The notes under the pieces are model-generated. The model ran no database searches. It was given only the letters and a program-made list of their open reading frames with translations, and was not told where the DNA came from. This document shows, in pieces, positions 15,312 to 23,904 of a DNA stretch of 64,000 nucleotides. The position numbers and the translations under genes are program-made. The stretch covers positions 1 to 64,000 of the forward strand of contig NZ_CCYH01000018.1 in NCBI RefSeq assembly GCF_000820765.1, given 5' to 3'. The first letter of the stretch is position 1; each line of letters starts with the position of its first letter. The stretch is from Candidatus Soleaferrea massiliensis AP7. Its GTDB lineage: Bacteria > Bacillota > Clostridia > Oscillospirales > Ruminococcaceae.

Positions 15312-16277
15312 ATGACGCCCTATGAACCCTATTTCTATTATTCTCATGACATCCCGACAGAGGAAGCGCTGCGTATCTTTTCCGATATGATTATGGTACT
15401 GATGACCTTTGCCATCATCTTTGCGGCGGCAACTTTTCTGGCGGCCTATATCATAGAGGCAATCGGCGTAAACAGGATGGCAAAGAACAGGAAGCTCAAG
15501 CATCCCGCGCTTGCCTGGGTACCGATTGCGCGCGCTTATGTATTTGGAGAAATCGTCGATGATATCAATGGACACCAGCATGTACAGTCCAAACACCGGA
15601 TTGCCTGGCTGCTTGTTTATATTTTTGATGTGCTGGTCACCATTTTGACACTGATCGTCAGCTTTACCATGGTGTTTCAATTGCTGGAACAGCTGCCTTA
15701 TCTCGAAGATGGCAGTTATACGCCGCAGCTGCAGCAGTTTATGTCATCCATGATGGTATTCAGTATCATTTCCATGGTCATGGGACTGCTGGCGGTAGGC
15801 GCGACGGTTTACCAGCTGATTCTGAGCTACCGAATCTTCAGGGACTACGATCCGAAGAACAAGGTGGTCTATATCGTACTTTCGATTCTGGTGCCGCTGG
15901 CCCTTCCGATCATCCTTTTGGTGATCTCAAAAAAGAAACCGGTTACGCTGGGCGGGGCGCCCTATCCGCCGCCGCGTTCAAACAGCTATGGAAATCCGTA
16001 CTGGAACCAGCAGAACCAGGGCTGGAACCCGAATTTTAACCAGGGTCAGTATCCCAGCCAGAATCAGAACCCAAACTGGAATCAGGGTCAGTATCCCGAT
16101 CAGGGCTGGGGCCAAGGTGCGAATCCAAATTGGAATCAGAACCCGAATGATAACCAGAGCCAGTATCCCAACCAGGGCTGGAGCCAGAATCCGAACGGGA
16201 ACCAGGGTCGGCATCAAGCTCCCGATCAAAATCAGGATCCGAATCATGGCTGGGATCAGAATGACTGGAACAGGTAA
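15312..16277 (+). CDS. Membrane protein with an Asn/Gln/Trp-rich repetitive tail
   Basis: The 321-residue protein has a membrane domain with about four helices in residues 20-210, sharing with its upstream neighbour the block LKHPALAWVPIARAYVFGEI. From about residue 215 the tail becomes a low-complexity repeat of N, Q, W, P, Y and G, with units such as NWNQGQYPDQGW and NPNDNQSQYPNQGW, about 100 residues in all. The tail ends in an acidic, aromatic segment. Such a tail would be disordered and might self-associate; this is inference. Start ATG 15312 has AAAAGAGATG upstream. Function unknown. Confidence 0.7.
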   Translation: MTPYEPYFYYSHDIPTEEALRIFSDMIMVLMTFAIIFAAATFLAAYIIEAIGVNRMAKNRKLKHPALAWVPIARAYVFGEIVDDINGHQHVQSKHRIAWLLVYIFDVLVTILTLIVSFTMVFQLLEQLPYLEDGSYTPQLQQFMSSMMVFSIISMVMGLLAVGATVYQLILSYRIFRDYDPKNKVVYIVLSILVPLALPIILLVISKKKPVTLGGAPYPPPRSNSYGNPYWNQQNQGWNPNFNQGQYPSQNQNPNWNQGQYPDQGWGQGANPNWNQNPNDNQSQYPNQGWSQNPNGNQGRHQAPDQNQDPNHGWDQNDWNR

Positions 16278-16326
16278 TTCCGGCTGCCATATCTGAAAAA
16301 TATACGAAGCAATACGTTTTAACAAT

Positions 16327-16372
16327 CGCCCAGAATCTTATGATCGGTAGGATTTTGGGCGTTTTGCGTTTT
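16327..16372 (+). terminator. Intrinsic terminator of the Asn/Gln-rich membrane protein gene
   Basis: CGCCCAGAATC pairs with GATTTTGGGCG (one G-U), followed by TTTTGCGTTTTT. Confidence 0.8.
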
Positions 16373-16391
16373 TATAAAGATGAGGTGCAAC

Positions 16392-16445
16392 TTTTACAGA
16401 TCATTCATACCATTTTGGTGGTAAGCGAGCGGGAAATCTGTAAAA
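16392..16445 (+). promoter_or_regulatory. Separated inverted repeat upstream of ppx
   Basis: TTTTACAGAT (16392-16401) and ATCTGTAAAA (16436-16445) form a perfect 10-bp inverted repeat with a 34-bp gap, ending 25 bp before the ppx start. No clear -35/-10 pair was found, so it may mark an operator or a loop-forming element. Confidence 0.4.
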
Positions 16446-16470
16446 TGGAAAGTATGGGAGGCTAAAACAG

Positions 16471-17388
16471 ATGTTATGTGGCGTGATCGATGTGGGTTCC
16501 AACTCCATCCGGATGTCTATTTACCGGTGTGCCGGCAATGATTTTCAGATTCTGATGAATCAAAAGACCGTTGCGGGGCTCGCATCCTATGTTACGGATA
16601 ACCGGATCAACTCGTTCGGCATCCGCAAGGCCTGCGAGGTGCTGGAAGAATATATGCGGATCCTCAAGGGATTCGGCGTCGAGACCTGCCGCGCGTTTGC
16701 GACGGCGTCGCTGCGCAATGTCCAGAACCGGGAGGAAGCGCTGCGGGAATTGAAGGAGCGTTTGGGCGTCGAGGTGGAAATCCTGTCCGGCGACGAGGAA
16801 GCGCGCCTTGGCTTTGTCGGCATGCAGCATCAGATGCAGGCGAAAGAGGGCATCATGGCGGATATCGGCGGGGCCAGCACCGAGCTGCTCTATTTTGAAG
16901 ACGGGAAAGTCCTCTATAAGGAGAGCCTGCCGGTCGGAAGCCTGTCGCTGTACAGCGGCTTTGTCAAGGCCATCTTCCCGATCGATGTGGAAAAGAAGGC
17001 GATCAAACGCGCGATTGACGAACAGCTGAGCAGGGTGATGTGGTTTTCCAGGCTCAAGACCCAGCATCTGTACGGCATCGGCGGCACGTTCCGCTCCGCG
17101 CAGAAGCTGGCACTCCAGATACTGCCCGAGGATCTGCCCGCCGACACCATTCCAACCGATGTCATACGGCATCTTTTGAAGAATTACCATCATATTGACA
17201 AAAAGATGTGCCATGAGCTGCTGCAGGTCATGCCGGAACGAATCCACACCATCCTTCCCGGGCTGATGATTCTGGAGGCGGTCGCCAGAAAGTTCAAATG
17301 CGTGGACTTCTCCGTGAGCAGCTACGGCGTGCGGGAAGGATATCTGATATCGAATCTATTGAAACAGGGGAATCATGATGAACAGTGA
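16471..17388 (+). CDS. ppx: Ppx/GppA family phosphatase (exopolyphosphatase)
   Basis: The 305-residue protein has the two actin-like-ATPase lobes of the Ppx/GppA family: DVGSNSIRMSIY (first phosphate loop), FATASLRNVQNREE, LSGDEEARLGF with the catalytic glutamates, and MADIGGASTELLYF (second loop). It lacks the C-terminal HD-like extension of E. coli Ppx, as is usual for short Firmicutes forms. It overlaps ppk1 by 14 nt, so the two are translated together. The pair would balance polyphosphate breakdown and synthesis; hydrolysis of pppGpp is an alternative activity in this family. SD GGGAGG precedes the ATG. Confidence 0.9.
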   Translation: MLCGVIDVGSNSIRMSIYRCAGNDFQILMNQKTVAGLASYVTDNRINSFGIRKACEVLEEYMRILKGFGVETCRAFATASLRNVQNREEALRELKERLGVEVEILSGDEEARLGFVGMQHQMQAKEGIMADIGGASTELLYFEDGKVLYKESLPVGSLSLYSGFVKAIFPIDVEKKAIKRAIDEQLSRVMWFSRLKTQHLYGIGGTFRSAQKLALQILPEDLPADTIPTDVIRHLLKNYHHIDKKMCHELLQVMPERIHTILPGLMILEAVARKFKCVDFSVSSYGVREGYLISNLLKQGNHDEQ

Positions 17389-19498
17389 TCTACAATGTAT
17401 GCAGAACCGGGAGCTGAGCTGGCTGAAATTCAACGAGCGTGTCCTCGAAGAGGCGAACTGCGAGGAGACGCCGCTCTATGAAAGGCTCAAGTTTATCTCG
17501 ATTTTTACAACGAATCTCGATGAGTTCTATATGGTGCGCGTGGGCAGCCTGACCGACCTGGCGCTGATGGAGCCGGATGAAATCGACAACAAGTCCGGCA
17601 TGACCCCCATAGAGCAGCTTGAAGCGATCTATGAGGCGACGGTGCCGCTGTATGCGCTTCGGGACCGGGCGCTGGGAGACATCGAAGAAAAGCTGCAGAA
17701 GCACGGCATTCAGCAGATGCGGCCAAGCGAGCTGACCACCTTCGAGCAGCACTACGCGGAGCGGTACTTCGAGGAGGAGGTCATGCCGCTGCTCTCGCCG
17801 CAGATCATCGACGTGCGGCATCCGTTCCCGCATCTGGAGAACAAGCAGCTCAATATCGCGGTGTTGCTGCGCCACAAGGGCCGCACGCTGTTCGGCATCA
17901 TACCGGTCAACCCGGCGCTCAAGCGGATCATCCAGATCCCGCAGGACAGCCTGCGCTATATGCTGGTGGAGGATCTGATCCTCTCCTATGCGGCGAAGGT
18001 GTTCGACATGTACGAGGTGGTCGAAAGTACCATCATGTGCGTAACCCGCAACGCCGACATCAACACCGACGAAGGATTCTTTGACGAGGATATGGATTAC
18101 CGGCAGCACATGCGCAAGGTCATCAAGAAGCGCGAACGCCTCGCGCCGGTGCGGCTGGAGATCCAGTCGATGATCAGCGACGAGTTTTCCGACTACCTGT
18201 GCCGCAGGCTCAACATCAAAAAGAGGCAGATCTTTGTCAGCCGCATCCCGCTGGATATGTCGTTTATCTTTTCGTTCCAGGACAGTCTGCCGCCCGCGCT
18301 CAAGCAGACGCTGCTGAATAAGCCGTTCACCCCGCAGGCCTCCGCCGGCGTCAATCCGCACGAGAGCATGACGCGGCAGGTCCTGCGCAAGGATATCTTC
18401 CTGTCCTATCCGTTCGAAAGCATGACGCCGTTTTTAAACCTGATCAAGGAGGCTGCGTCGGATGCGGCGGTCGTCTCGATCAAGATCACGCTGTACCGCA
18501 TAGCGCGCCAGTCCAAGCTGGCCGAATACCTGATCACGGCGGCCGAAAACGGCAAGGAGGTCACCGTGCTGATGGAGCTGCGCGCGCGGTTTGACGAGCA
18601 GAACAACATTGAGTGGGCGCAGCGGCTCGAGGAGGCCGGCTGCCGGGTCATCTACGGGCTTGACGGCTTCAAGGTACACTCGAAGATCTGCCTGATCACC
18701 CGCCGCGAACGCACAAAGATCCAGTACATCACCCAGATTGCCACCGGCAACTACAACGAGAGCACCGCGAAGCTCTACACCGACCTGTCGCTTCTGACCT
18801 CGAACCAGGAGATCGGAGAGGACGCCGTGTCGTTCTTCAAAAACCTCGCGCTGGGCAACCTGAACGGCCAGTACCGCCATCTGCGGGTATCGCCGTCCAG
18901 CTTAAAGCCGATGATCATGACGATGGTCGACCGCGAGATACGCAAGGCAAAATCCGGGGAAGAGGGAAGCATCTTTATGAAGATGAACTCGCTGACCGAT
19001 AAAGGCGTCATCGAAAAGCTGATTGAGGCGTCGATGGCCGGCGTGCGCGTCCAGCTGATCATCCGCGGCATCTGCTGCCTGATTCCGCAGGTGCCGGGCA
19101 GGACCGAGAACATCACGGTCATCAGCATCGTCGGGCGTTTTTTGGAGCATTCGCGCATCTACTGCTTTGGAAAGGGCGCGGACCGCAAGCTTTACATTTC
19201 CTCCGCGGACATGATGACGAGGAATACCGAACGGCGCGTCGAGATCGCCTGCCCGGTACTCGACCAGAAGATCGCGGACCGGATCATGCAGATGATCGAC
19301 ATCCAGCTGCACGACAACGTCAAAGCGCGCGAGCAGTCATCGGACGGCAGATACACGCTGCGGCAGTCGTCGGGCGGCCAGAGGGTCAACAGCCAGGAGT
19401 ATTTTATGGAGGAAGCCATCCGCAACGCGGCCCTGGTGCCGGCGGCGCCGCCGAAGAAGCACAGCCTGCTGCGAAGGCTGTTTCAGAAAAAAGGATAA
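17375..19498 (+). CDS. ppk1: Polyphosphate kinase 1
   Basis: This 707-residue PPK1 reversibly makes inorganic polyphosphate from ATP. Domains in order: N-terminal (NRELSWLKFNERVLEEA), head domain, then two phospholipase-D-like catalytic domains. The two essential histidines can be read at residue 435 (GFKVHSKICL) and 592 (RFLEHSRIYCF), the same numbers as in the E. coli enzyme. LYRIARQSKLAEYL and ATGNYNESTAKLYTD are further PPK signatures. The start is the first of two adjacent ATG codons, overlapping the end of ppx. A basic tail (KKHSLLRRLFQKKG) closes the protein. Confidence 0.96.
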   Translation: MMNSDLQCMQNRELSWLKFNERVLEEANCEETPLYERLKFISIFTTNLDEFYMVRVGSLTDLALMEPDEIDNKSGMTPIEQLEAIYEATVPLYALRDRALGDIEEKLQKHGIQQMRPSELTTFEQHYAERYFEEEVMPLLSPQIIDVRHPFPHLENKQLNIAVLLRHKGRTLFGIIPVNPALKRIIQIPQDSLRYMLVEDLILSYAAKVFDMYEVVESTIMCVTRNADINTDEGFFDEDMDYRQHMRKVIKKRERLAPVRLEIQSMISDEFSDYLCRRLNIKKRQIFVSRIPLDMSFIFSFQDSLPPALKQTLLNKPFTPQASAGVNPHESMTRQVLRKDIFLSYPFESMTPFLNLIKEAASDAAVVSIKITLYRIARQSKLAEYLITAAENGKEVTVLMELRARFDEQNNIEWAQRLEEAGCRVIYGLDGFKVHSKICLITRRERTKIQYITQIATGNYNESTAKLYTDLSLLTSNQEIGEDAVSFFKNLALGNLNGQYRHLRVSPSSLKPMIMTMVDREIRKAKSGEEGSIFMKMNSLTDKGVIEKLIEASMAGVRVQLIIRGICCLIPQVPGRTENITVISIVGRFLEHSRIYCFGKGADRKLYISSADMMTRNTERRVEIACPVLDQKIADRIMQMIDIQLHDNVKAREQSSDGRYTLRQSSGGQRVNSQEYFMEEAIRNAALVPAAPPKKHSLLRRLFQKKG

Positions 19499-19876
19499 TC
19501 TCACAGAAGAGGGCAGCGTCCGAAAAACGGGGACTGCCGTCTCCTGTTTTTTATATGGTAAGATACGCGGTAGAAGGGCCGAACATGTATTGCCAATTGG
19601 CGGAGAACGGCCGTATCCATGCAGCGGTATAACGGCGGTATGCAGATGGAAGCGGCTTGTTTTCCGGATGCAGCACGCTGCTGTGAGAAAGCCGCATTTT
19701 GCGCGGTTCGGGGAAACGGTAAAGAATGTTACATAGTTATTAATTTAACAACAAGTTCCGTCAGGACACTTGCGAAAGTCGTCAAAAAATATTATAATGG
19801 GTAGGAAGTTGAGATATCAACGCTCTTTTGAGAAGGATAACACCAAAAATATAAAAGCGGGAGGAGTTACCTAGAT
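19499..19876. other. Intergenic region between ppk1 and the NifU-like gene
   Basis: A GC-rich hairpin with a bulge (about 19512-19538) followed by CTCCTGTTTTTT probably terminates ppx-ppk1. The middle ~220 bp has no supported gene. A promoter TTGCGA (19770-19775), 17 bp, TATAAT (19793-19798) drives the NifU-like/GGGtGRT pair, with a GGGAGGAG ribosome binding site near 19860. Confidence 0.7.
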
Positions 19877-20569
19877 ATGACGTATTCTCATGAAGTAGAG
19901 AACATGTGCGTTCTCGCAAAAGGTCCGAATCACGGACCGGCACCAATTCCTGAAGAAGGCAAATGGGTAAAAGCGTATCAGATCACCGACATTTCCGGTC
20001 TTTCCCACGGTGTGGGCTGGTGTGCGCCGCAGCAGGGCGCATGTAAGCTGACCCTGAATGTCAAGGATGGTATCATCGAAGAGGCTCTGGTGGAAACCCT
20101 GGGCTGTTCCGGTATGACCCATTCCGCAGCGATGGCGGCTGAAATCCTGCCGGGCAAAACGATGCTCGAGGCACTGAACACCGACCTTGTCTGCGACGCG
20201 ATCAACGTTGCCATGCGCGAAATCTTCAAACAGCTGGTATACGGCAGAAGCCAGACCGCGTTCTCCGAAGGCGGCCTGCCGGTCGGCGCCGGTCTGGAGG
20301 ATTTGGGAAAAGGACTCCGTTCCCAGGTTGGAACCATGTTCAGCACCAAAGCAAAGGGCGTCCGCTATCTGGAAATGGCGGAGGGCTACATCCTGAACAT
20401 CGCTGTCGATGAGAACGATGAGGTCATCGGCTACAAATTCGTCAAGCTCGGCAAAATGCTTGAGGACATCCGTCACGGTGCCAATCCGGCCGAAGCGTAT
20501 GAGAAGAACATCGGTACCTATGGACGTTATGACGGCGCTGCCAAGTATATCGACCCGAGAGAAGAATAA
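19877..20569 (+). CDS. NifU-like iron-sulfur scaffold-type protein paired with GGGtGRT protein
   Basis: This 230-residue protein resembles the NifU/IscU N-terminal scaffold domain. The core GACKLTLNVKDGIIEEALVE is followed by TLGCSGMTHSAAMAAEIL, with cysteines at 49, 56, 77 and 106; C77 and C106 fit the scaffold spacing. About 45 residues precede the core and a ~90-residue C-terminal part (GLEDLGKGLRSQVGTMFSTK, GYKFVKLGKMLEDIRHGANP) is not present in IscU. It lies 25 bp before the GGGtGRT gene under the promoter at 19770. By family knowledge the two genes are found together in anaerobes, but their joint function is not established. No sulfurtransferase gene is adjacent. Confidence 0.8.
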   Translation: MTYSHEVENMCVLAKGPNHGPAPIPEEGKWVKAYQITDISGLSHGVGWCAPQQGACKLTLNVKDGIIEEALVETLGCSGMTHSAAMAAEILPGKTMLEALNTDLVCDAINVAMREIFKQLVYGRSQTAFSEGGLPVGAGLEDLGKGLRSQVGTMFSTKAKGVRYLEMAEGYILNIAVDENDEVIGYKFVKLGKMLEDIRHGANPAEAYEKNIGTYGRYDGAAKYIDPREE

Positions 20570-20594
20570 TTGAAAGGATAGGAGGTACTGAATT

Positions 20595-21593
20595 ATGGCT
20601 CAATTCGAAGGAAAAGAAAGAAGAATGGCAAAAATTGAGGCATGTCTGAAGGAATATGGTTTCAGCAGCCTTGAGGATGCCCGTGATCTTTGCTTAAGCA
20701 AAAATATTGATGTAGAGGCGATTGTCAAAGGTGTTCAGCCTATCGCTTTTGAGAATGCTTGCTGGGCGTATACCCTCGGCGTTGCAATTGCGCTGAAAAA
20801 GGGCATCGACAAAGCTGCCGACGCTGCCGAAGCGATCGGTATCGGCCTGCAGGCGTTTTGTATCCCGGGTTCGGTCGCGGAACAGAGAAACGTTGGACAG
20901 GGCCACGGAAATCTCGGCGCCATGCTGCTGAGAGAAGAGACCAAATGCTTCTGCTTCCTGGCTGGACATGAGTCCTTCGCCGCTGCAGAGGGCGCGATCG
21001 GTATCGCGAGAACCGCAAACAAAGCGCGTAAAGAACCGCTGCGCGTCATCCTGAACGGACTTGGCAAGGATGCCGCGTACATCATTTCGAGAATCAACGG
21101 CTTCACCTATGTGGAGACCGATTATGACTTCGCCACCGGCGAGCTGAATGTCGTCCGTGAGGTCGCGTTCTCCGACGGCGACAAGGCGAAGGTAAAATGC
21201 TACGGCGCGAACGACGTGCTCGAAGGCGTTGCGGTCATGAAAAAGGAAAAGGTCGACGTTTCCATCACCGGAAACTCCACCAACCCGACAAGGTTCCAGC
21301 ATCTGGTTGCCGGTACCTATAAGAAATGGTCCTATGAGAACGACGTCAAATACTTCTCGGTTGCTTCCGGCGGCGGTACGGGACGTACGCTGCATCCGGA
21401 CAACATGGCGGCAGGCCCGGCTTCCTACGGTCTGACCGATTCGATGGGACGTATGCACGGCGACGCTCAGTTCGCCGGATCCTCCTCCGTTCCGGCGCAT
21501 GTCGAGATGATGGGACTCATCGGCATGGGCAACAACCCGATGGTCGGCGCTACCGTGGCGTGCGCGGTTGCGGTTGAAGAAGCAGGCAAATAA
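20595..21593 (+). CDS. GGGtGRT family protein
   Basis: This 332-residue protein carries the family's name-giving motif at residues 259-265 (VASGGGTGRT). Other notable blocks are LCLSKNIDVEAIVKGVQPI, IPGSVAEQRNVGQGHGNLGA, EETKCFCFLAGHESFAAAEG, SITGNSTNPTRFQHLVAGTY and GMGNNPMVGATVACAVAVEE. It has several cysteines (FENACWAY, KCFCFLA) but no recognised cofactor motif. Abundant glycines and the phosphate-loop-like motif suggest a nucleotide or phosphate ligand; this is inference. SD AGGAGG precedes the ATG. It is translated with the NifU-like gene and followed by a strong terminator. Function is unknown. Confidence 0.85.
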   Translation: MAQFEGKERRMAKIEACLKEYGFSSLEDARDLCLSKNIDVEAIVKGVQPIAFENACWAYTLGVAIALKKGIDKAADAAEAIGIGLQAFCIPGSVAEQRNVGQGHGNLGAMLLREETKCFCFLAGHESFAAAEGAIGIARTANKARKEPLRVILNGLGKDAAYIISRINGFTYVETDYDFATGELNVVREVAFSDGDKAKVKCYGANDVLEGVAVMKKEKVDVSITGNSTNPTRFQHLVAGTYKKWSYENDVKYFSVASGGGTGRTLHPDNMAAGPASYGLTDSMGRMHGDAQFAGSSSVPAHVEMMGLIGMGNNPMVGATVACAVAVEEAGK

Positions 21594-21606
21594 GCGTTGA
21601 ATTATG

Positions 21607-21648
21607 ACTGCCCATTACCTGTTTTTCAGGTAATGGGCAGTTTTATTT
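21607..21648 (+). terminator. Intrinsic terminator of the NifU-like/GGGtGRT operon
   Basis: A perfect 15-bp stem (ACTGCCCATTACCTG with its complement) with a T5 loop, followed by TTTATTT. Confidence 0.95.
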
Positions 21649-21758
21649 GTAATCAAAATGATCGTAAATTTTGTAGAGCGATAAGTTTGTAGCGTGATAA
21701 AACGGAAGTTAAAAAATTTCCGCTTATAGGAGTTAGGGATATAGGAGCCTGCACAATT

Positions 21759-21804
21759 AAAAATGACAAGAGGAAAAGATCATTCTTTTCCCCTTGTCAT
21801 TTTT
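21759..21804 (-). terminator. Intrinsic terminator of the XRE gene
   Basis: AAAAATGACAAG and CTTGTCATTTTT form the outer stem, GGAAAAGA/TCTTTTCC the inner one. The XRE stop codon lies in the loop. It could act on both strands. Confidence 0.8.
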
Positions 21805-22016
21805 GAATATGGTTTTTTCTCATCCGTTCTGTCAATTAAATAGTCAACGCTTGTCCCATAGAAGTCAGCCAGTTTTTCAAGGAGAGGGGCCGTCCATTCG
21901 ATGACGCCATTTTCATATTTGGAATATGTGTTTTGAACGACTCCGAGGTGCTTGGCAATCTCCCACTGCTTTTTATCGGCATCGATACGAAGTTCTTTTA
22001 TATGCCTGTAATTCAT
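21780..22016 (-). CDS. Small XRE-family HTH regulator
   Basis: This ~78-residue protein is a single XRE HTH: MNYRHIKELRIDADKKQWEI, AKHLGVVQNTYSKYENGVIE, PLLEKLADFYGTSVDYLIDR, ending in a basic tail. Start ATG 22014-22016 follows GGGTGAT; a GTG three codons upstream lies inside that SD. It closely follows the classic pattern of autonomous Firmicutes repressors. No target is evident; neighbours are the GGGtGRT operon and the GntR gene. Confidence 0.8.
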   Translation of the reverse strand: MNYRHIKELRIDADKKQWEIAKHLGVVQNTYSKYENGVIEWTAPLLEKLADFYGTSVDYLIDRTDEKKPYSKMTRGKE

Positions 22017-22337
22017 ACTTATCACCCAAGATTATTATAACTTATCTGAATTATATATTTTAACTTTCATCTCGAATACAGATAAAATAGGTAAGAGTAA
22101 TCGATATGTAAACAAACCAGTATAAATTGCAGAAAAAAGCTTTATTAAGATATAAAGAAGGCACTTGGAGATTTTTACGCCAAGTGCCTTCTATTTTTCT
22201 GTCTCACATGAAAAAATTACCGGATGCCAAACCGCGGCGAAAAAAATATAATGTATATGAACAGCAAACCATATAGCCATATGTATGATTATGGATGACT
22301 CCCTGAATGTGGATGAAGTCCTATGCAATGATGCTGT
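22017..22337. other. Intergenic region with an orphan terminator
   Basis: No gene is supported. A strong terminator on the plus strand, AGAAGGCACTTGG (22156-22168) with its complement (22180-22192) and then ATTTTTCT, has no annotated gene upstream on that strand. It might end a small RNA or a transcript antisense to the XRE gene. The rest is AT-rich; a minus-strand TATAAT at about 22034-22039 probably belongs to the XRE gene. Confidence 0.55.
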
Positions 22338-23795
22338 CTATTGGTCTGTGTCTGGAAGAACAAGACCGGCGGCTTCTTCTATTCCCAGTTTCACGAGCTG
22401 GCCTGCGGCAAAATTGACTTCGCGGTGCAGCAGCGCTTCCAGCTTTGAGGAAAGGCCGGCGGCATCGCCGCGTTCCAGGCAATCCATAAAGGAATGGAAA
22501 TAAGGCAGAAACAAGGCGTTGAGCGTTTCCCGGTCTTCGCGCATACTCCGCAGAGGATACCCCCATAGAAGCTGCTGAAACAGCGCCGTGTATACCGTTC
22601 GAATCGTATCATAAGGCGCATACTGGGCGATTATGCCCAGTATGCCATAAGCTGCAAGCTCATACCGCTGTGTGCGCTGCAGAGTATGAAGGCGTTCCTT
22701 ACACAACTCTATGGCTTCGGCATTCACCGAAGCAATTGTGAGCTCGGTAACCTCTTTGCAGGAAAGAGCCAGAAGCTGCAGGCTCTGCGCATGCTCCAGC
22801 ATGCGGTTCCGGACGGTCTGCTGTGTGAAATCGCAGTTATCCGCAATTTCACACAGCGGCAGTACCTGAGTGCCCGCTCCGTTGACGGATTTCGTCACAC
22901 CAATACCGTTTAAGACCGAAAACGCCCTGCGCACCGTGCTGACAGAAACCTGCTTGTCCTGCGCCAGCTTGTTCACGGAGGGCAGATAAGAACCCGCGGG
23001 ATACTCGCCGCGGCTGATGCTGACCAGCAGCTCCATACCGAGGGAATAGCGGATTTGAGAGGCCTTTTTGTAGCCGCTCCAGGCAAAGCGGATCTGGGGT
23101 ACCGACAGCGGTTGGCCGCTGTGTCTGTTGTAGAGCTGCTGTAACGTATGGGAAAGATGTTCCTGAAACGCATCCACATCCGCTCGGAGCTGCGTCCACA
23201 TCTGTTCCCGGCATAAATCGATCATATGAAGGAAAGGATGATAACCCTGTGTCTCGAGATTCTTTAAATTTTCCGGAACGCTTAAAAACGGCGCCTGGTA
23301 AAACATAAAAACCTGGCAGACAAGACGCATGAGCAGATCGTTGTTTAAAGAACCGTAGATGTACTGGAGAAGCTGAATCATGAGATGCGGCGGAAGAACC
23401 TCTTTCTGCATGAAAAGCCGCTCCATTTTGTTCAGCAGCTCCGGTGTGGCGTTTCGAAATCCTAGCCACTGTGCCTGGCTGAACAGCGGCCGCATCGAAC
23501 AGCTCAGATCGATGAGTGCGTCCTTATGGCGGGAGAAGAAGCCCTGAATATGCAGCCTGATGTTCTGCTCGCTGTACTGTACCTTAACCTTGACGCCGAC
23601 CTTTTGGGACATGGTGATGTAGCTTTCCTTTTGCAGGCGCTGGTAAGCCGCGCGGATGGTTTTGATCGAGACGTGGAAAAGCCGGCTTTCTTCCTCAATG
23701 GTGGGCAGCCGCTCCCCAAAGCGGTAAATCCCGAATTGTATCTGCGTCTTTAGAATATCATAGATCACGTGCTGTAATTCCATGTTCTGTTCCAC
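22338..23795 (-). CDS. GntR-type regulator with two winged-helix DNA-binding domains
   Basis: The 485-residue protein contains two GntR winged helices separated by ~175 residues. The first (residues ~8-71) has IQFGIYRFGERLPTIEEESR, LFHVSIKTIRAAYQRLQKES. The second (~249-311) has SISRGEYPAGSYLPSVNKLA, QVSVSTVRRAFSVLNGIGV. The linker and the ~170-residue C-terminal part are helical and match no effector domain I know; no transmembrane segment is present. The GTG start at 23795 follows GGGAGG at 7 nt. The ATG at 23783 and longer starts are less likely. It is divergent from the phosphorelay operon, so control of that operon is plausible. Confidence 0.8.
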   Translation of the reverse strand: MEQNMELQHVIYDILKTQIQFGIYRFGERLPTIEEESRLFHVSIKTIRAAYQRLQKESYITMSQKVGVKVKVQYSEQNIRLHIQGFFSRHKDALIDLSCSMRPLFSQAQWLGFRNATPELLNKMERLFMQKEVLPPHLMIQLLQYIYGSLNNDLLMRLVCQVFMFYQAPFLSVPENLKNLETQGYHPFLHMIDLCREQMWTQLRADVDAFQEHLSHTLQQLYNRHSGQPLSVPQIRFAWSGYKKASQIRYSLGMELLVSISRGEYPAGSYLPSVNKLAQDKQVSVSTVRRAFSVLNGIGVTKSVNGAGTQVLPLCEIADNCDFTQQTVRNRMLEHAQSLQLLALSCKEVTELTIASVNAEAIELCKERLHTLQRTQRYELAAYGILGIIAQYAPYDTIRTVYTALFQQLLWGYPLRSMREDRETLNALFLPYFHSFMDCLERGDAAGLSSKLEALLHREVNFAAGQLVKLGIEEAAGLVLPDTDQ

Positions 23796-23847
23796 TGTTG
23801 ATCCTCCCGGCGGGTTATGTTCGGGGTGAGATGGTTCTGCTGATGAC

Positions 23848-23877
23848 AGTATAGCATCTTTTCCGGCCAAATGCTAT
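23848..23877 (-). promoter_or_regulatory. Inverted repeat over the GntR-gene -10 box
   Basis: ATAGCAT (23851-23857) and ATGCTAT (23871-23877) are a perfect inverted repeat, centres 20 bp apart. The minus-strand -10 TATACT (23848-23853) overlaps the left arm. Autorepression by the two-domain GntR protein is a reasonable inference. Confidence 0.5.
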
Positions 23878-23904
23878 GTTTTTGAAAGAAGCATGTCGGA
23901 AAGG

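Noticed and set aside
19619-19804. 61-codon frame between ppk1 and the NifU-like gene
   Set aside because: Runs through the promoter of the next operon and lacks an SD.
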